Positions 1 to 10,000 of a DNA stretch of 26,435 nt are shown in pieces. Position numbers and translations under genes: made by a program. Positions within the stretch are counted from its first letter, which is position 1. Each line of letters begins with the position of its first letter. This DNA is from JAZDCZ01 sp046757925. Its GTDB lineage: Bacteria; Gemmatimonadota; Gemmatimonadetes; Gemmatimonadales; GWC2-71-9. Under the pieces are notes generated by a model. That model searched no databases. It was not told the DNA's origin and was given only the letters and a program-made list of their open reading frames with translations. The DNA lies in contig JBHHZE010000048.1 of the NCBI GenBank assembly GCA_046757925.1, positions 1-26,435 of the forward strand, given 5' to 3'.

Positions 1-560
1 AGGTACAGCGGGAGTATTTCACCGGTCCGTGCGTTGACGATATCGATGGTACCTTCCTCCCTCCATTGCGCTACTGTCTGCTCGTCCCAGCGTAGCGGGT
101 TTGCCACTGCAGCCCAGGTGACAAGTGCCCGAACGTCGCTATTTTCGGCAGCGAACAGGATTGAGACCGCGCCACCAAAGCTGTGTCCCAGCAAGCCGCA
201 GGACTGGGCCGCCGGCAAACCATTCACCAGGTTGCCTCCCTGCACCGCGTTTCGGACTATCTCGAGATCCCTCAGTGCCCTTGAATAGGTGTTACGCGCA
301 AAGCGCTGAGGCTCGGAGAAACTCTCACCGTCCTCGCCAACGCCGGAACCGGAAAAATTGAACGACACGGCCGTCATGCCTGCCCGAGCCAGCCGTTGCG
401 CCAAGAAGGGGAAAAAACCCCAGTCTTTGAATCCCTTAAATCCATGACATACTACGACTAACGGCCTCCTGTCGCCGGCCCCCGCCGTATACACGTCACC
501 CCGGAGCGGGGCGCCATCCGATCCTATCAGCTCAAACTGAAGCTTCTTCACGGTAGCCAT
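1..560 (-). CDS. alpha/beta hydrolase (dienelactone-hydrolase-like), 3' end outside the window
   Basis: This is a serine hydrolase of the alpha/beta-hydrolase fold, substrate unknown. Read on the minus strand from the ATG at 560, about 186 codons are visible and the frame stays open to base 1. The nucleophile elbow is GHSFGG (Ser at about residue 127). The oxyanion-hole stretch HGFKGFKDW (about residues 39-47) is typical of the cytosolic branch related to dienelactone hydrolases and S9 peptidases. The catalytic Asp and His lie beyond the window edge. There is no signal peptide, so it probably acts in the cytosol. It is transcribed divergently from the RsbRD-N-like gene, with only 69 bases between the two chosen starts. 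Family assignment is firm; function is not. Confidence 0.85.
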   Translation of the reverse strand, partial: MATVKKLQFELIGSDGAPLRGDVYTAGAGDRRPLVVVCHGFKGFKDWGFFPFLAQRLARAGMTAVSFNFSGSGVGEDGESFSEPQRFARNTYSRALRDLEIVRNAVQGGNLVNGLPAAQSCGLLGHSFGGAVSILFAAENSDVRALVTWAAVANPLRWDEQTVAQWREEGTIDIVNARTGEILPLY

Positions 561-629
561 ATGGATACTTTGACCTCCTGGTACCACGGTGGTAGATTTT
601 TTAACGAACTCACCGAATGGGAACGCACA

Positions 630-1202
630 ATGGGCGTTACCACGCGTCCCTCCAACCCAGCGATCACCGCGGTTGGCCGCTCATTAGAATCGAATCGCGA
701 CCACCTGGTCCGCAAATGGGCGGATTGGCTTGCCGGCCGCATGAGCCAAGTTCCGATCGTCAATCGAGACACGATCGAACGGCAGTTGGCGCTACTCGTG
801 GACATAGTCATAGAAACGACCGGACCACTGAGGCGCCAGGTGGCAGAGCTGTGGTTCAACGCCTGCGACACGTACGGCCGAACCGCAGCCGCCCGTGGTT
901 TGGCGGCCGGCGAGGTAGTGGAAGAACTGCAGCATCTGCGCGAACTTCTGATTCGCGACCTGTCGGAGGTAATCGCCGCTCTCCCCAGCAGGCAATCGCT
1001 GACTGCGGTGCTCAGACTAAACCGCCTGCTCGACAAGGGAATCTCTCATGCCGTCGTTGGTTATACCGATGTGCTCGTAGAAACGCTGCTCAACCAGCGT
1101 GGCGTCGTACTCGATGCGTCCGAAGGTGGCGAGATCGACATCGTCCGGATGCTGGCACATCTGGAGGACGAATTGGCTGCGTTGAAAAAGCGGCGAGTGT
1201 AG
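630..1202 (+). CDS. stand-alone RsbRD N-terminal-like sensor domain protein
   Basis: A 190-aa all-helical protein. It resembles the RsbRD N-terminal domain (RsbT co-antagonist/histidine-kinase-associated): an early helix with LVRKWADWL, a middle segment with YGRTAAARGL, then helices rich in EEL..LR.LL, and a late segment with the paired residues NRLLDKG. Such domains are normally globin-like input modules placed before STAS or kinase domains. None follows here, and the C-terminus is a short charged helix ending in KKRRV. I chose the ATG at 630 because GGGA lies about 8 bases upstream. An in-frame ATG at 561 would abut the start of the divergent hydrolase and leave no promoter space. The domain call comes from pattern recognition only. 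Confidence 0.6.
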   Translation: MGVTTRPSNPAITAVGRSLESNRDHLVRKWADWLAGRMSQVPIVNRDTIERQLALLVDIVIETTGPLRRQVAELWFNACDTYGRTAAARGLAAGEVVEELQHLRELLIRDLSEVIAALPSRQSLTAVLRLNRLLDKGISHAVVGYTDVLVETLLNQRGVVLDASEGGEIDIVRMLAHLEDELAALKKRRV

Positions 1203-1224
1203 AGACGCACCGAACGTCGCCAGG

Positions 1225-2022
1225 CTATCCAGACACCTCCTCACCACCATCAACATTGATCACGTTGCCAGTTATCCAGTCGGTACCCGTGTCACACAAC
1301 GCTACCACGGCACGTGCTACATCACCGGGTGTCGTGAGTCGTTTGTGAGGATTGCGCGAAGCTGCCTGCTCAAACAGACGATCACTCCCGGGAATCTTTT
1401 CCGATGCCGGCGTACGAGTTACGCCTCCACGCAGCGCGTTCACCGTTATCCCATACGGCGCCAACTCCACCGCCAGCTGGCGTGTGTGAGATTCGAGTGC
1501 ACACTTGGCGGCTGAGACAGCTCCGTAGGACTCGATCACCCGTGTCGAACCCGACGAGGTCATGGAGAAGACGCGTCCCCCCTTTGCCATCATTTCCCGC
1601 CGCACCAAGTCCTGCACCCAATACACCAGTGAGTGACCCATCACATCTAGCGTCATTTCGACGTTCTTCTTTGTGAGCGCGTTTTCGCCGACGTAGGGGC
1701 GCAGCGTCCCAAAAGCCAGCGAGTGCATTAGAACGGCAACCGTGCCGCCGCGCTTGGCGATATCCTCCTGGATGGCCGTCAGCACCTCCTGTCGCTTGAC
1801 CTCATCCGCCGCATTTATGTTGAAGAACATCGTTTGAGCGCCAAGCCCTTCCAACTCGGCCCTGATTTCGTCGACATGCTGAATGCCGGCCTTGCGATCT
1901 AGGTGCACACCAGCTATGTCGTATCCGGCCCGCGCGAGAGCCTTTGCACAGGCTTCACCGAAGCCGCTGGATGCACCCAGGATCAGGGCGCGGCGTGGTG
2001 TGGTTCTTTGAGCGTGCTCCAA
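1225..2022 (-). CDS. FabL-like enoyl-[acyl-carrier-protein] reductase (SDR family)
   Basis: A 265-aa short-chain dehydrogenase/reductase, probably the NAD(P)H-dependent enoyl-ACP reductase of fatty-acid elongation. The nucleotide-binding turn is GASSGFG (about residues 16-22). The active site has Y166 and K173 separated by six residues, the Y-x6-K spacing of FabI and FabL, whereas ordinary SDRs have Y-x3-K. The flanking SSGSTRVIESY matches the FabL pattern better than FabI. The start is the TTG at 2022, preceded at 5 bases by GGAGG (2028-2032 on the plus strand). A longer in-frame TTG at 2034 would put this ribosome site inside the gene. It is divergent from the symporter gene across about 42 bases and converges on the RsbRD-like gene. 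A divergent SDR with another enoyl substrate remains possible. Confidence 0.8.
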   Translation of the reverse strand: MEHAQRTTPRRALILGASSGFGEACAKALARAGYDIAGVHLDRKAGIQHVDEIRAELEGLGAQTMFFNINAADEVKRQEVLTAIQEDIAKRGGTVAVLMHSLAFGTLRPYVGENALTKKNVEMTLDVMGHSLVYWVQDLVRREMMAKGGRVFSMTSSGSTRVIESYGAVSAAKCALESHTRQLAVELAPYGITVNALRGGVTRTPASEKIPGSDRLFEQAASRNPHKRLTTPGDVARAVVALCDTGTDWITGNVINVDGGEEVSG

Positions 2023-2064
2023 CACAACCTCCAAGACAATTCAATGACCCGGAGAAGTTAGTCC

Positions 2065-3285
2065 ATGAAGTTACACCTCGCCATCGCTATGGGGTTGGTC
2101 GCAGGCATTGGTCTCGGGCTGATCGCCTCGACTACCGAGTCGCCTCAACTCATGACCGCGGCAAACGGAGTCAGACCCCTAGGTACCGCGTTCGTCAACC
2201 TTCTGAAAATGGCGGTGGTGCCTCTGGTCGGTACGACCGTCTTCGTCGGCGTTGCTGGGATGGGCAATCTCAGGCAGCTGGGCCGGATCGGACTCGTCAC
2301 ACTTACGTTTTTCGTCGCATCGACCTTGGTGAGCGTTCCGATCGGGATGGGAACCATGAAACTGCTCACCCCGCTAGCTGGAGCGGTACCTTCCCTCGGT
2401 CCCCAAAGCGAGGTGGTCGAGGCGGCAAACTTACCTGGGCCAATGGACTTTCTGGTCAATTTGATACCCACGAGTCCATTCAAGGCAGCCGCGGACGGTG
2501 CGTTGCTGCCGCTCATGGTCTTCACGGTCATTTTCGCCGCTGCCGTGAGCACACTCGCCGACGAACAGAGGGCACGGCTCATGGGACTCGCCACGGCAAC
2601 CACGGATGCCCTGATAAAGTTGGTGCACTGGATCTTGTGGACCGCGCCGGTCGGAGTATTTGCGTTGTCGGCCCCCGTGGCGGCCAGTTCAGGGCTCGGC
2701 ATTTTCCGCAGCCTCGGCGTGTTCGTTGTCGCAGTCATCGCGGGACTCATCATATTCCTGACGGGTTTTTACCTGCCGGTGGTACTGATCCTGGGTCGTG
2801 TGGGACCTATCCGCTTTTTGAAAGCGTGCGCGGGCGGCCAAATGATCGCGTTCACCACTACCAGCTCGGCAGCGACAATTCCGGTCCTGCTGGAAGACGC
2901 CACAGAGAATCTCGATATCTCGCAGTCCGTAGCAAGTTTGGTAATCCCACTTGGAGCCGCCATGGGGCGGGCCGGTAGTGCCTTGTTCCAAGGCGCAGGC
3001 CTTATTTTTCTCGCCTGGCTCTATGGTATCGAACTCACTCCGGCGGCCGTGGCCCTCGCGATACTTGCCACAACGCTCGTCTCGTTCACAGTGGCAGCTG
3101 TACCCTCGGCCAGTATAATCACATTGGCACCCGCCTTGTCGGCAGTCGGTGTGCCCACGGCCGGCCTTGCCATCCTACTTGGCATAGACCGCATCCCAGA
3201 TATGTTTCGCACCGCAGTAAACGTGACCGGCCACATGGCCGCCGCCACCGTGGTCCAGCGAGGATCGCGCGGACATACGACTTAG
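2065..3285 (+). CDS. dicarboxylate/amino-acid:cation symporter (DAACS family) with altered ion sites
   Basis: A 406-aa multi-pass inner-membrane transporter of the GltP/DctA/Glt(Ph) family. Hairpin 1 is recognisable by TTTSSAATIP, and the last helix by LGIDRIPDMFRTAVNVTG, which keeps the residues equivalent to Glt(Ph) D390, D394, R397 and N401. The family's NMDG sodium motif is replaced by G301-R302-A303-G304 within IPLGAAMGRAGSALFQG. The usual Asp after NVTG (Glt(Ph) D405) is H390. The carboxylate-binding half therefore looks intact while several sodium ligands are gone, which suggests proton coupling or changed stoichiometry. GGAG lies about 10 bases before the ATG. The S9 peptidase starts 15 bases after the stop, probably in one transcript, consistent with peptide or amino-acid use. 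Confidence 0.88.
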   Translation: MKLHLAIAMGLVAGIGLGLIASTTESPQLMTAANGVRPLGTAFVNLLKMAVVPLVGTTVFVGVAGMGNLRQLGRIGLVTLTFFVASTLVSVPIGMGTMKLLTPLAGAVPSLGPQSEVVEAANLPGPMDFLVNLIPTSPFKAAADGALLPLMVFTVIFAAAVSTLADEQRARLMGLATATTDALIKLVHWILWTAPVGVFALSAPVAASSGLGIFRSLGVFVVAVIAGLIIFLTGFYLPVVLILGRVGPIRFLKACAGGQMIAFTTTSSAATIPVLLEDATENLDISQSVASLVIPLGAAMGRAGSALFQGAGLIFLAWLYGIELTPAAVALAILATTLVSFTVAAVPSASIITLAPALSAVGVPTAGLAILLGIDRIPDMFRTAVNVTGHMAAATVVQRGSRGHTT

Positions 3286-3300
3286 CACAGCGTGAGGACG

Positions 3301-5148
3301 ATGGCCAAGAGTTCAGAGATCCCCCTCATTCCGCGAGAGGTTCTGTTTGGGAACCCCGAAAGGGCCGGTCCCCAGATCTCGCCGGACGGCCGCAGGCTGG
3401 CCTATCTGGCACCAGTCGACGGAGTGCTCAACGTCTTGGTCGGCACGCTCGGTGAAGACGACTACACGCCGGTGACCCGCGATAGAGATCGTGGCGTACG
3501 TGTGTATTTCTGGGCACACGATTGCGAACACATTCTCTATCTGCAGGACCGTGGCGGAGACGAGAATTGGCGTCTATTCCGCGTCGACCTGGAGACCGAA
3601 CTGGAGTCAGACCTAACTCCATATGAGGACATACAGGTACAGGTCATGAAGCACGAGAAGAGCCATCCGCACGACCTGCTCATAGCGATGAACAAGGAAG
3701 ACCAAACCCTACACGACGTTTACCACTTGGATCTCCGCACCGGCATCCTGAAACTCGTAGCCAAGAATCCGGGCAACGTGGCAGGTTGGGTGGTCGACTC
3801 GGATCTCCGTGTGCGTGGTGCGAACGCGTCAACTGACGATGGGGGATTCGATCTCCTAATACGTGACACAGATGATGCCGAATGGCGCACTCTAGTCTCT
3901 TGGAACGCCGAGGACTCTCTGGCCAGTGGACCGGTAGGGTTCAGCGGGGATGGGAGATCTCTCTACATGCTCGATTCCAGAAACGCCAACGCCGCGCAAT
4001 TGGTGCAACTGGACATAGAATCCGGTGAGACCAGAGTTCTCGTAGGTGATCCCGAGTACGATGTCGGCGATATAGTGATCCACCCCGACACCAAAGAGGT
4101 TCAGATGGTGTCGTTCGTCAAGGCCCGCGAAGAACATGTGGTCCTGGACGAATCGATCCAAGACGACATCGACACGATCAGCAGAGTAAGCCCCGGCGAT
4201 TTTGCCATCTACAACCGCACACACGACGACGATATGTGGCTCGTGGGGTTTAACCAAGATGATCAGCCCTTGGCCTACTACACATACGATCGGAACGACA
4301 AGACCGCGAGATTCCTATTTCATAGCAGACCGGCGCTGGCAGACTACGATCTTACGTCAATGCGGCCAATCTCTTTTGAGTCTCGAGACGGATTGGCCAT
4401 TCACGGCTACTTGCACATTCCTCCCGGAACTCGAGGTGAGAGACTTCCCATGGTGTTGAACGTGCATGGCGGTCCTTGGCATCGGGATACCTGGGGGTAT
4501 GATCCCGAGGCACAATGGCTGGCTAACCGCGGTTACGCGGTTCTTCAGGTGAACTTCCGAGGGTCGACCGGCTATGGCAAGAGATTTCTGAACGCCGGTG
4601 ACAAGGAGTGGGGTGGAAGAATGCACGACGATCTCGTCGACGCGGTTCGATGGGCGACCGACAGAGGTATTGCGGACCCCGATCGAATTGCCATTTACGG
4701 AGGATCCTACGGTGGTTACGCCGCCCTGGTGGGTGCCACCTTCACTCCCGAGCTGTTCAAGTGCGCAGTCGACATTGTCGGACCCAGCAATCTCATTACG
4801 TTCATTGACACTATTCCGGCCTATTGGTCGACATATCTCACAATGCTACACAAGCGAGTCGGTAATCCGGCGACCGAAGAAGAATTCCTCAAATCGCGGT
4901 CGCCGCTATCGAGGGTAGATCAGATCAGAATCCCAATGCTGATAGCACAGGGAGCGAATGATCCGCGCGTCAAGCAAGCGGAGTCGGAACAGATTGTGGC
5001 GGCGATGAGGGACAAGGGAATCGACCACGAATACTTGTTATTCGAGGATGAAGGACACGGGTTCGCCAAACCCGAGAACCGTCTCAAGTTCTATGCGGTG
5101 GCCGAACGGTTTCTAGCCAAACACCTTGGCGGCAGAATCGAGGGTTAG
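3301..5148 (+). CDS. S9 family prolyl-oligopeptidase/acylaminoacyl-peptidase-type serine peptidase
   Basis: A 615-aa serine peptidase with the two-domain S9 plan. The N-terminal beta-propeller (about residues 10-350) contains propeller phrases such as ISPDGRRLAYL and FSGDGRSLYML. The C-terminal alpha/beta-hydrolase domain carries HGGP, then FRGSTGYGK, the nucleophile in GGSYGGY (Ser469), Asp554 in GANDPRV and His586 in DEGHGF. The triad is complete and the length is normal for the family. No signal peptide is visible, so a cytosolic role in short-peptide breakdown is likely. The ATG at 3301 follows GAGG; an in-frame GTG nine bases earlier is the alternative. It follows the symporter closely in the same direction and converges on the BNR gene. 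Confidence 0.92.
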   Translation: MAKSSEIPLIPREVLFGNPERAGPQISPDGRRLAYLAPVDGVLNVLVGTLGEDDYTPVTRDRDRGVRVYFWAHDCEHILYLQDRGGDENWRLFRVDLETELESDLTPYEDIQVQVMKHEKSHPHDLLIAMNKEDQTLHDVYHLDLRTGILKLVAKNPGNVAGWVVDSDLRVRGANASTDDGGFDLLIRDTDDAEWRTLVSWNAEDSLASGPVGFSGDGRSLYMLDSRNANAAQLVQLDIESGETRVLVGDPEYDVGDIVIHPDTKEVQMVSFVKAREEHVVLDESIQDDIDTISRVSPGDFAIYNRTHDDDMWLVGFNQDDQPLAYYTYDRNDKTARFLFHSRPALADYDLTSMRPISFESRDGLAIHGYLHIPPGTRGERLPMVLNVHGGPWHRDTWGYDPEAQWLANRGYAVLQVNFRGSTGYGKRFLNAGDKEWGGRMHDDLVDAVRWATDRGIADPDRIAIYGGSYGGYAALVGATFTPELFKCAVDIVGPSNLITFIDTIPAYWSTYLTMLHKRVGNPATEEEFLKSRSPLSRVDQIRIPMLIAQGANDPRVKQAESEQIVAAMRDKGIDHEYLLFEDEGHGFAKPENRLKFYAVAERFLAKHLGGRIEG

Positions 5149-5227
5149 TGCTGACTACCGAAGCGTATCTGAGTGCGCATTACCGGACGAGTGCTGTGCA
5201 AGCGACGAAACTTCAGTTGCACGCCAA

Positions 5228-6280
5228 CTAGCTGACAAACCGCACGCAGTAGACCGGGGGCAGATTGGTAGACACATTCATCCAGTTGTCGCCGCCATCT
5301 TCCGTTATCCACAACGACCCGGTAGTACTACCAAAAGCCAGACGGTCTCCACTGTCGTCGATGTCGAGGGCATGTCTGAACGTGAGATCATAGGCATGTT
5401 GCTGCGGCAAACCATTATTCAATACGTCGAACGACCTGCCACCGTCTCGAGTACGTGCCACAACAACCTTTGCATCAACAGGAATCCGGTGCTCGTCGCT
5501 CACACCCGGGACAAACCATGCGGTCTCCGGGTCAGTCGGGTGAGCGGCGACCGCAAACCCAAATGTGGAGGGTGGCACGTTTTCTATTTCATACCAACTG
5601 GTTGCACCATCAACGGTTCGGAACACGCCGTTGTGATGCTGGGCCCACATCACGTCCGGATTCGAGCGACACTGAACGATGCGGTGGGGATCCTGAATCT
5701 GAGGATCGTTCTTGCGCTCCGGCGGCATATAGGCTGCCCACATGCCATCGGCTCGGCAGTTCCACGACTCACCTCCATCTTCAGTGACCCACACACCACC
5801 ACACGACACTCCCACAGTTACGCGACGCGAGTCACGGGGATCCACACAAACTGAATGGATTCCCGGAAAATCCGCGCCACCACCAAACCATTCCCGGCGC
5901 AGCGGATGGTCCCAGAGCGAGCGCACCAATTCCCACGAATCTCCACCATCACTCGATCTGAACAGTCCGCCGGGGATCGAGCCGCACCACAGATGCCCCG
6001 GATGATCGGGGCCGGCGTTCTCCAGGGCCCAAATCATGATCAGTTTCCACGGAACTTGCTGCCGACTAAACGGATTGATGTCCGGAGGAGAATCTTTGGA
6101 GGGCTCGGGAAACGACGGCGTCGTACATTCCTCCCATTTACCACCTTCATCCGCCGAACGATGCAGCTTGGAACCAAAGTGACCGTGGTACAGACCAGCG
6201 TACCGCTTGCCGCCCGGTGCCGGCAATATCATAGACACATGATCTCCCAGGAAGGCCGTCTGGGACACGATTCCAGGCAC
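5228..6280 (-). CDS. BNR/Asp-box repeat protein (sialidase-like beta-propeller)
   Basis: About 350 aa forming a beta-propeller with six Asp-box motifs of the S/T-x-D-x-G-x-x-W/F type: SADEGGKW, SSDGGDSW, TEDGGESW, TVDGATSW, TRDGGRSF and TEDGGDNW. Proteins of this kind are often named exo-alpha-sialidase or YVTN/BNR repeat proteins, but no sialidase active-site arginine triad is evident, so an enzymatic name is not justified. The start is uncertain. GTG at 6280 has no clear ribosome site, and the first propeller strand usual in this group is missing. A neighbouring frame is open upstream with an ATG near 6323, so a frameshift or sequencing error cannot be excluded. No signal peptide is visible from this start. 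It converges on the peptidase gene and diverges from the DUF402 gene. Confidence 0.75.
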   Translation of the reverse strand: MPGIVSQTAFLGDHVSMILPAPGGKRYAGLYHGHFGSKLHRSADEGGKWEECTTPSFPEPSKDSPPDINPFSRQQVPWKLIMIWALENAGPDHPGHLWCGSIPGGLFRSSDGGDSWELVRSLWDHPLRREWFGGGADFPGIHSVCVDPRDSRRVTVGVSCGGVWVTEDGGESWNCRADGMWAAYMPPERKNDPQIQDPHRIVQCRSNPDVMWAQHHNGVFRTVDGATSWYEIENVPPSTFGFAVAAHPTDPETAWFVPGVSDEHRIPVDAKVVVARTRDGGRSFDVLNNGLPQQHAYDLTFRHALDIDDSGDRLAFGSTTGSLWITEDGGDNWMNVSTNLPPVYCVRFVS

Positions 6281-6452
6281 TCGCCGACCGTGTTTCCGAC
6301 CACAGTCATAGGCTCGCAGTCGACATGCCGTTGAATGTTGGGAGTAAGAGCGACGTTGGGCATTGAGCGGATCTATAGAATTCTCGACATCAAGTCAAGG
6401 CCGGTATTTTGGCACTGGTATTCAACCGTCACAATCTGCTACGTTGAACCAC

Positions 6453-6980
6453 ATGGCCGGTATCATTCACTTCGAGTACAGACGCCCCGGCAAGTGCACA
6501 ACGATCTATGACGAATTATTGGTACTGGATCGTCCGGACATCAAAGTAATGCTGCAGGAACACTACGGCGGGGATGACGTGAACATAGATGGCGAACGTG
6601 TCCTCAACTCCGGAGCGCCCATCATATGGTATGTGTTTCCAGGTTCCTGGCACGACGTTGGCAGGTTTCACCTAAGGGATGGCTCGCTAACCGGATGGTA
6701 TACCAATCTCTGCAAGCCGGTCGAGTTTCACGATGACACCTGGATAGGAAACGACCTATTCCTCGACCTCTGGCAACCGACGGAAGGAGGTGCACTTTGG
6801 CTGGATGAAGACGAGTTCGAGAAGGCCGTGGAAACCGGACTACTCGACAATGCGGTCAGACAGCGAACGCTAAATGAACGGGCGCTGATAGAGTTACAGT
6901 TGAAGCAGGGCTCCTGGCCACCTCCCGTGGCACTGGATATCGATCTATATCAGGTTATGAATCTGCTCGAGCTGGAATAG
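6453..6980 (+). CDS. DUF402 family protein (FomD/nucleoside-diphosphate-phosphatase-like fold)
   Basis: A 175-aa cytosolic protein with the DUF402 core. The segments are GWYTNLCKPVEFHDDTW, then NDLFLDLWQP and WLDEDEFEKAVETGLLD, matching the family pattern of a Tyr/Trp-rich strand, an acidic metal-binding pair and a terminal L-D-E-D-E-F helix. Characterised relatives include FomD, which hydrolyses cytidylyl intermediates, and bacterial nucleoside tri/diphosphatases that use divalent metal. The substrate here is unknown. I prefer the ATG at 6453, since the conserved region begins a few residues later. An in-frame TTG at 6363 would add 30 residues with no family resemblance. No good ribosome site is visible for either. 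The gene stands alone, divergent from the BNR gene. Confidence 0.7.
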   Translation: MAGIIHFEYRRPGKCTTIYDELLVLDRPDIKVMLQEHYGGDDVNIDGERVLNSGAPIIWYVFPGSWHDVGRFHLRDGSLTGWYTNLCKPVEFHDDTWIGNDLFLDLWQPTEGGALWLDEDEFEKAVETGLLDNAVRQRTLNERALIELQLKQGSWPPPVALDIDLYQVMNLLELE

Positions 6981-7072
6981 CCCGCACAAAATCGATTAGG
7001 CCTGCGGTGTTTTGAGTATGTATCGCGCCGCTGCCGGCTCTACCATGGACCGAACGTCAACGACACCGGTTC

Positions 7073-10000
7073 ATGCTCATCGAAACACTTCGCAAAATCC
7101 GCCGTGCGGCCGACCTGACCGAGCTTTTCACCCTGATCGGCTATACGGCATATCGTAGGCCGTTCGACGACACGGCAAATGTCGTTGCGCGCTGGAAGAG
7201 TTTCTTCGTCATTGCGTTGGACGTTGTCGATCTAGACCGAGACCTGCGCCATCTGGCTCGTAGGCTCGCGTCGAGCGCCGAACGCGCTCTGGTCGTTGCA
7301 GTGGGACCCGATCGTGTTATCGCCTTGACCGCTCCCAGGTTCGGGCAACCCGGCATCACACGAGTGCTCTCCATCTCGCTCGATAACCCATCGAGATTCG
7401 GCCTCCAGCAGTTGGAAAGACTCCGGCCGGTCGAACCCCGTACATCGCTGGCCCATGCCCTGTACGTAGCAGAGGTGTTGAGCAGCGAGCAGGTAAGCGA
7501 TCGATTTTTCACAGCATTTAGAATCATACTGGAACGAATGACTACGGCACTCGGGAACTCAGGCTCGCCAGCAGATCGAAAGATGGTCGCGCTCATTTCC
7601 CTAACGAGAATCTTGTTTCTCTATTTCGTACAGGCCAAGGGATGGCTCGACGGTCGGCCGGATTACTTGAGAACTCTGCTCGACGATGCGCTCTCCAGGC
7701 GTCAAGATTTCCATCGTACGGTGCTGCGGCCGCTATTCTTCGGCACTCTGAATCGACCTTACCACAAACGCTTTGGCTCTACCATACCGGGAAGAGTTCC
7801 TTACCTAAACGGAGGACTCTTTGAGCCGCATCCCAGCGAACGCAGGGTTGGACAGATATGCCTGCCCAACGAACTATGGCGGGATGCGTTTGACGGCGTA
7901 TTCGAAAAATTCCGTTTCTGCGTGAGAGAAGAGGTCGACTCAGATGCAATCGCCCCCGATATGCTCGGCCGCGCATTCGAACGGATGATGGACCTCGAAG
8001 AGCGGCATTCGACGGGAACGTTCTACACGCCCGCGTCAGTGGTCCGGCAGATAGTTGACTCCGCCATCCGCTTGGCTCTCGAGAACGATCTCTCTTCGGA
8101 ACTCGTCAATCGACTCCACAACGCCGGTCCCGTGACTAGCGGCGAGCGTGCCGAAGCAGGCAGAGTGATGAGACAGCTGCGCCTGTTGGATCCAGCTGTG
8201 GGATCCGGCGCGTTCTTGCTTGGAGCTCTGGAATGCCTCGTAACACTCAATCTCACGATCGGTCCATCTTCCGATCGGACCCGGAGTTATACCTTGCGCC
8301 GCACCATTCTGCGCGAGAATCTGTTTGGGGTCGACATCAACCCCATCGCGGTGCGCTTGGCCGAGCTACGTCTCTGGCTTGCGGTGATAGCTGACGATCC
8401 GACGGAAGCGATCGACGAGGTCGAGCCGCTACCCAATCTCGATGCCATGGTCCGACAGGGAGACACCCTGCTCGATCCCCTTGGAGCGGCACGCTCTTTC
8501 GACCCGGGTTGCATCTCGCTCGCGAGGTGCTCTATGGACTGGGACTCAAACCGGACGTCGGTCTTCGACGCTCGTGGTTCGGACCATAGGCGCACCATAC
8601 GACGGTTGAGACAACGAGAAACCAAACTGGCCCACGATCTCATCGGGGCAGCTATTCGCAACACCGAGCGTTCCCTAGCGGATCTTACAGCAGCAGCTCA
8701 CAGTCCCGACCTGTTCGGAAAACAATCGGGACTCACGACGTCACAGAAAAAGCGGTATCAGAGATTGATTCAGGTATACAGCGATCTTCAAGCCGCACGA
8801 TTACGATTGGCAGACGGAACGATTCCGTTTTTCTCCTTTGAGGTGCACTCACCGGATGTGATGGCGAGTGGAGGATTCAACGTGGTAGTCGGGAATCCTC
8901 CGTGGGTCAGAGCAGAACGCATCGAACCCCAGCGCAGAAAGACTCTACAGCAGCGTTTCACGTGGTGGAGCGGCAACGCAGGACGGGGATTCAAACACTT
9001 GCCCGACCTGTCGGTTGCGTTCATCGAACGCTGCTTAGAACTCACGGCACCTGGGGGATCGATTGGGTTGCTCGTGCCCAGCAAGGTGTCGTCAGCTGGG
9101 TACGGCGAGAGAGTGCGCAGAGGGCTCGTACGAGAGACATCCATTGCCTACATCCACAGAGTTGACGAACAAACTGCGACCCGCTTCGGCGCAACGACCT
9201 ATCCGCTGGCACTCGTGCTGCGTAAGAAACCGCCGTCCCAAAAACACAAAGTAAGGTTGGATTTTACCTCTGGACACTCGGTAGAGCAGCAATCGCTCGA
9301 CAGTCGGGGACCGTGGATCTTGGTCCCAGACAAGGTTCGGGACTGCATAGAGGAATTTCGCAATTCAGGACGTCGATTAGACCACGTAGCCCCGCCATCC
9401 CTGGGTGTCAAGACGGGCGCCGATCGGGTCCTTGTTGGGACCGTGATCGAGTTATCCGGCCGCATGGCAACCGTGGCGTTCGGGGAGAAGCATGTCACTC
9501 TTGAGGGTGCCCTATTGAAATCCGCAATACGGGGACGCGACATTCGAGCGTTCCGGCCCGAACCAAAGCAGGTCGTTTTCTGGGGTCACGATGCCGCAGG
9601 TGTGCCTCTGACAGAACTCCCGCCCCGGGCCAGTGACTACACGAACACGGTCGCAGAGCAACTCCGCTCTCGGAGCGACTATAAGTCGGGACCGATCTGG
9701 GCGGTCTTCCGCGTGAGAGCGGCTCTCCGCAAGAATCGCATTGTGTGGCCCGACATCGCACGTCGGCCCCGTGCTGTGGCTCTCGACGAGACCGAATGGG
9801 CCGACGCTGTCCCACTCAATACGTGCTACGTAGCGCCAGCGCCGGATCGCAGCACTGCCTTGGCTCTCACGGCGATCCTCAATTCGAGTTGGTCCATGAT
9901 GCTCTGTCACGCAATGGCAGACGAAGCACGCGGCGGCTACCGCCGTATCAATGCTCGTGTAGTATCTGAGATTCCGGTTCCACCAGCAGGCCGGAGATAT

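Noticed and set aside
617..1348. 243-codon plus-strand frame longer than the RsbRD-like gene it overlaps
   Set aside because: Low-complexity Arg-rich product; the shorter frame has helical domain character and a ribosome site.
1944..2978. Long plus-strand frame over the reductase 5' end and the symporter gene
   Set aside because: The product is Arg/His/Gly-rich without any fold signal; the DAACS frame on the same bases is unmistakable.
5196..5222. GTGCAA ... TTGCAC inverted repeat between the converging peptidase and BNR genes
   Set aside because: Six-base stem with a 15-base loop and no T-run on either side; too weak to call a terminator.
5126..5854. 242-codon plus-strand frame opposite the BNR gene
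   Set aside because: Antisense to six clear Asp-box repeats; no motif of its own.
7073..7970. Type IIG nuclease domain at the methyltransferase N-terminus
   Set aside because: No PD-(D/E)xK pattern could be found by eye in the first 300 residues.
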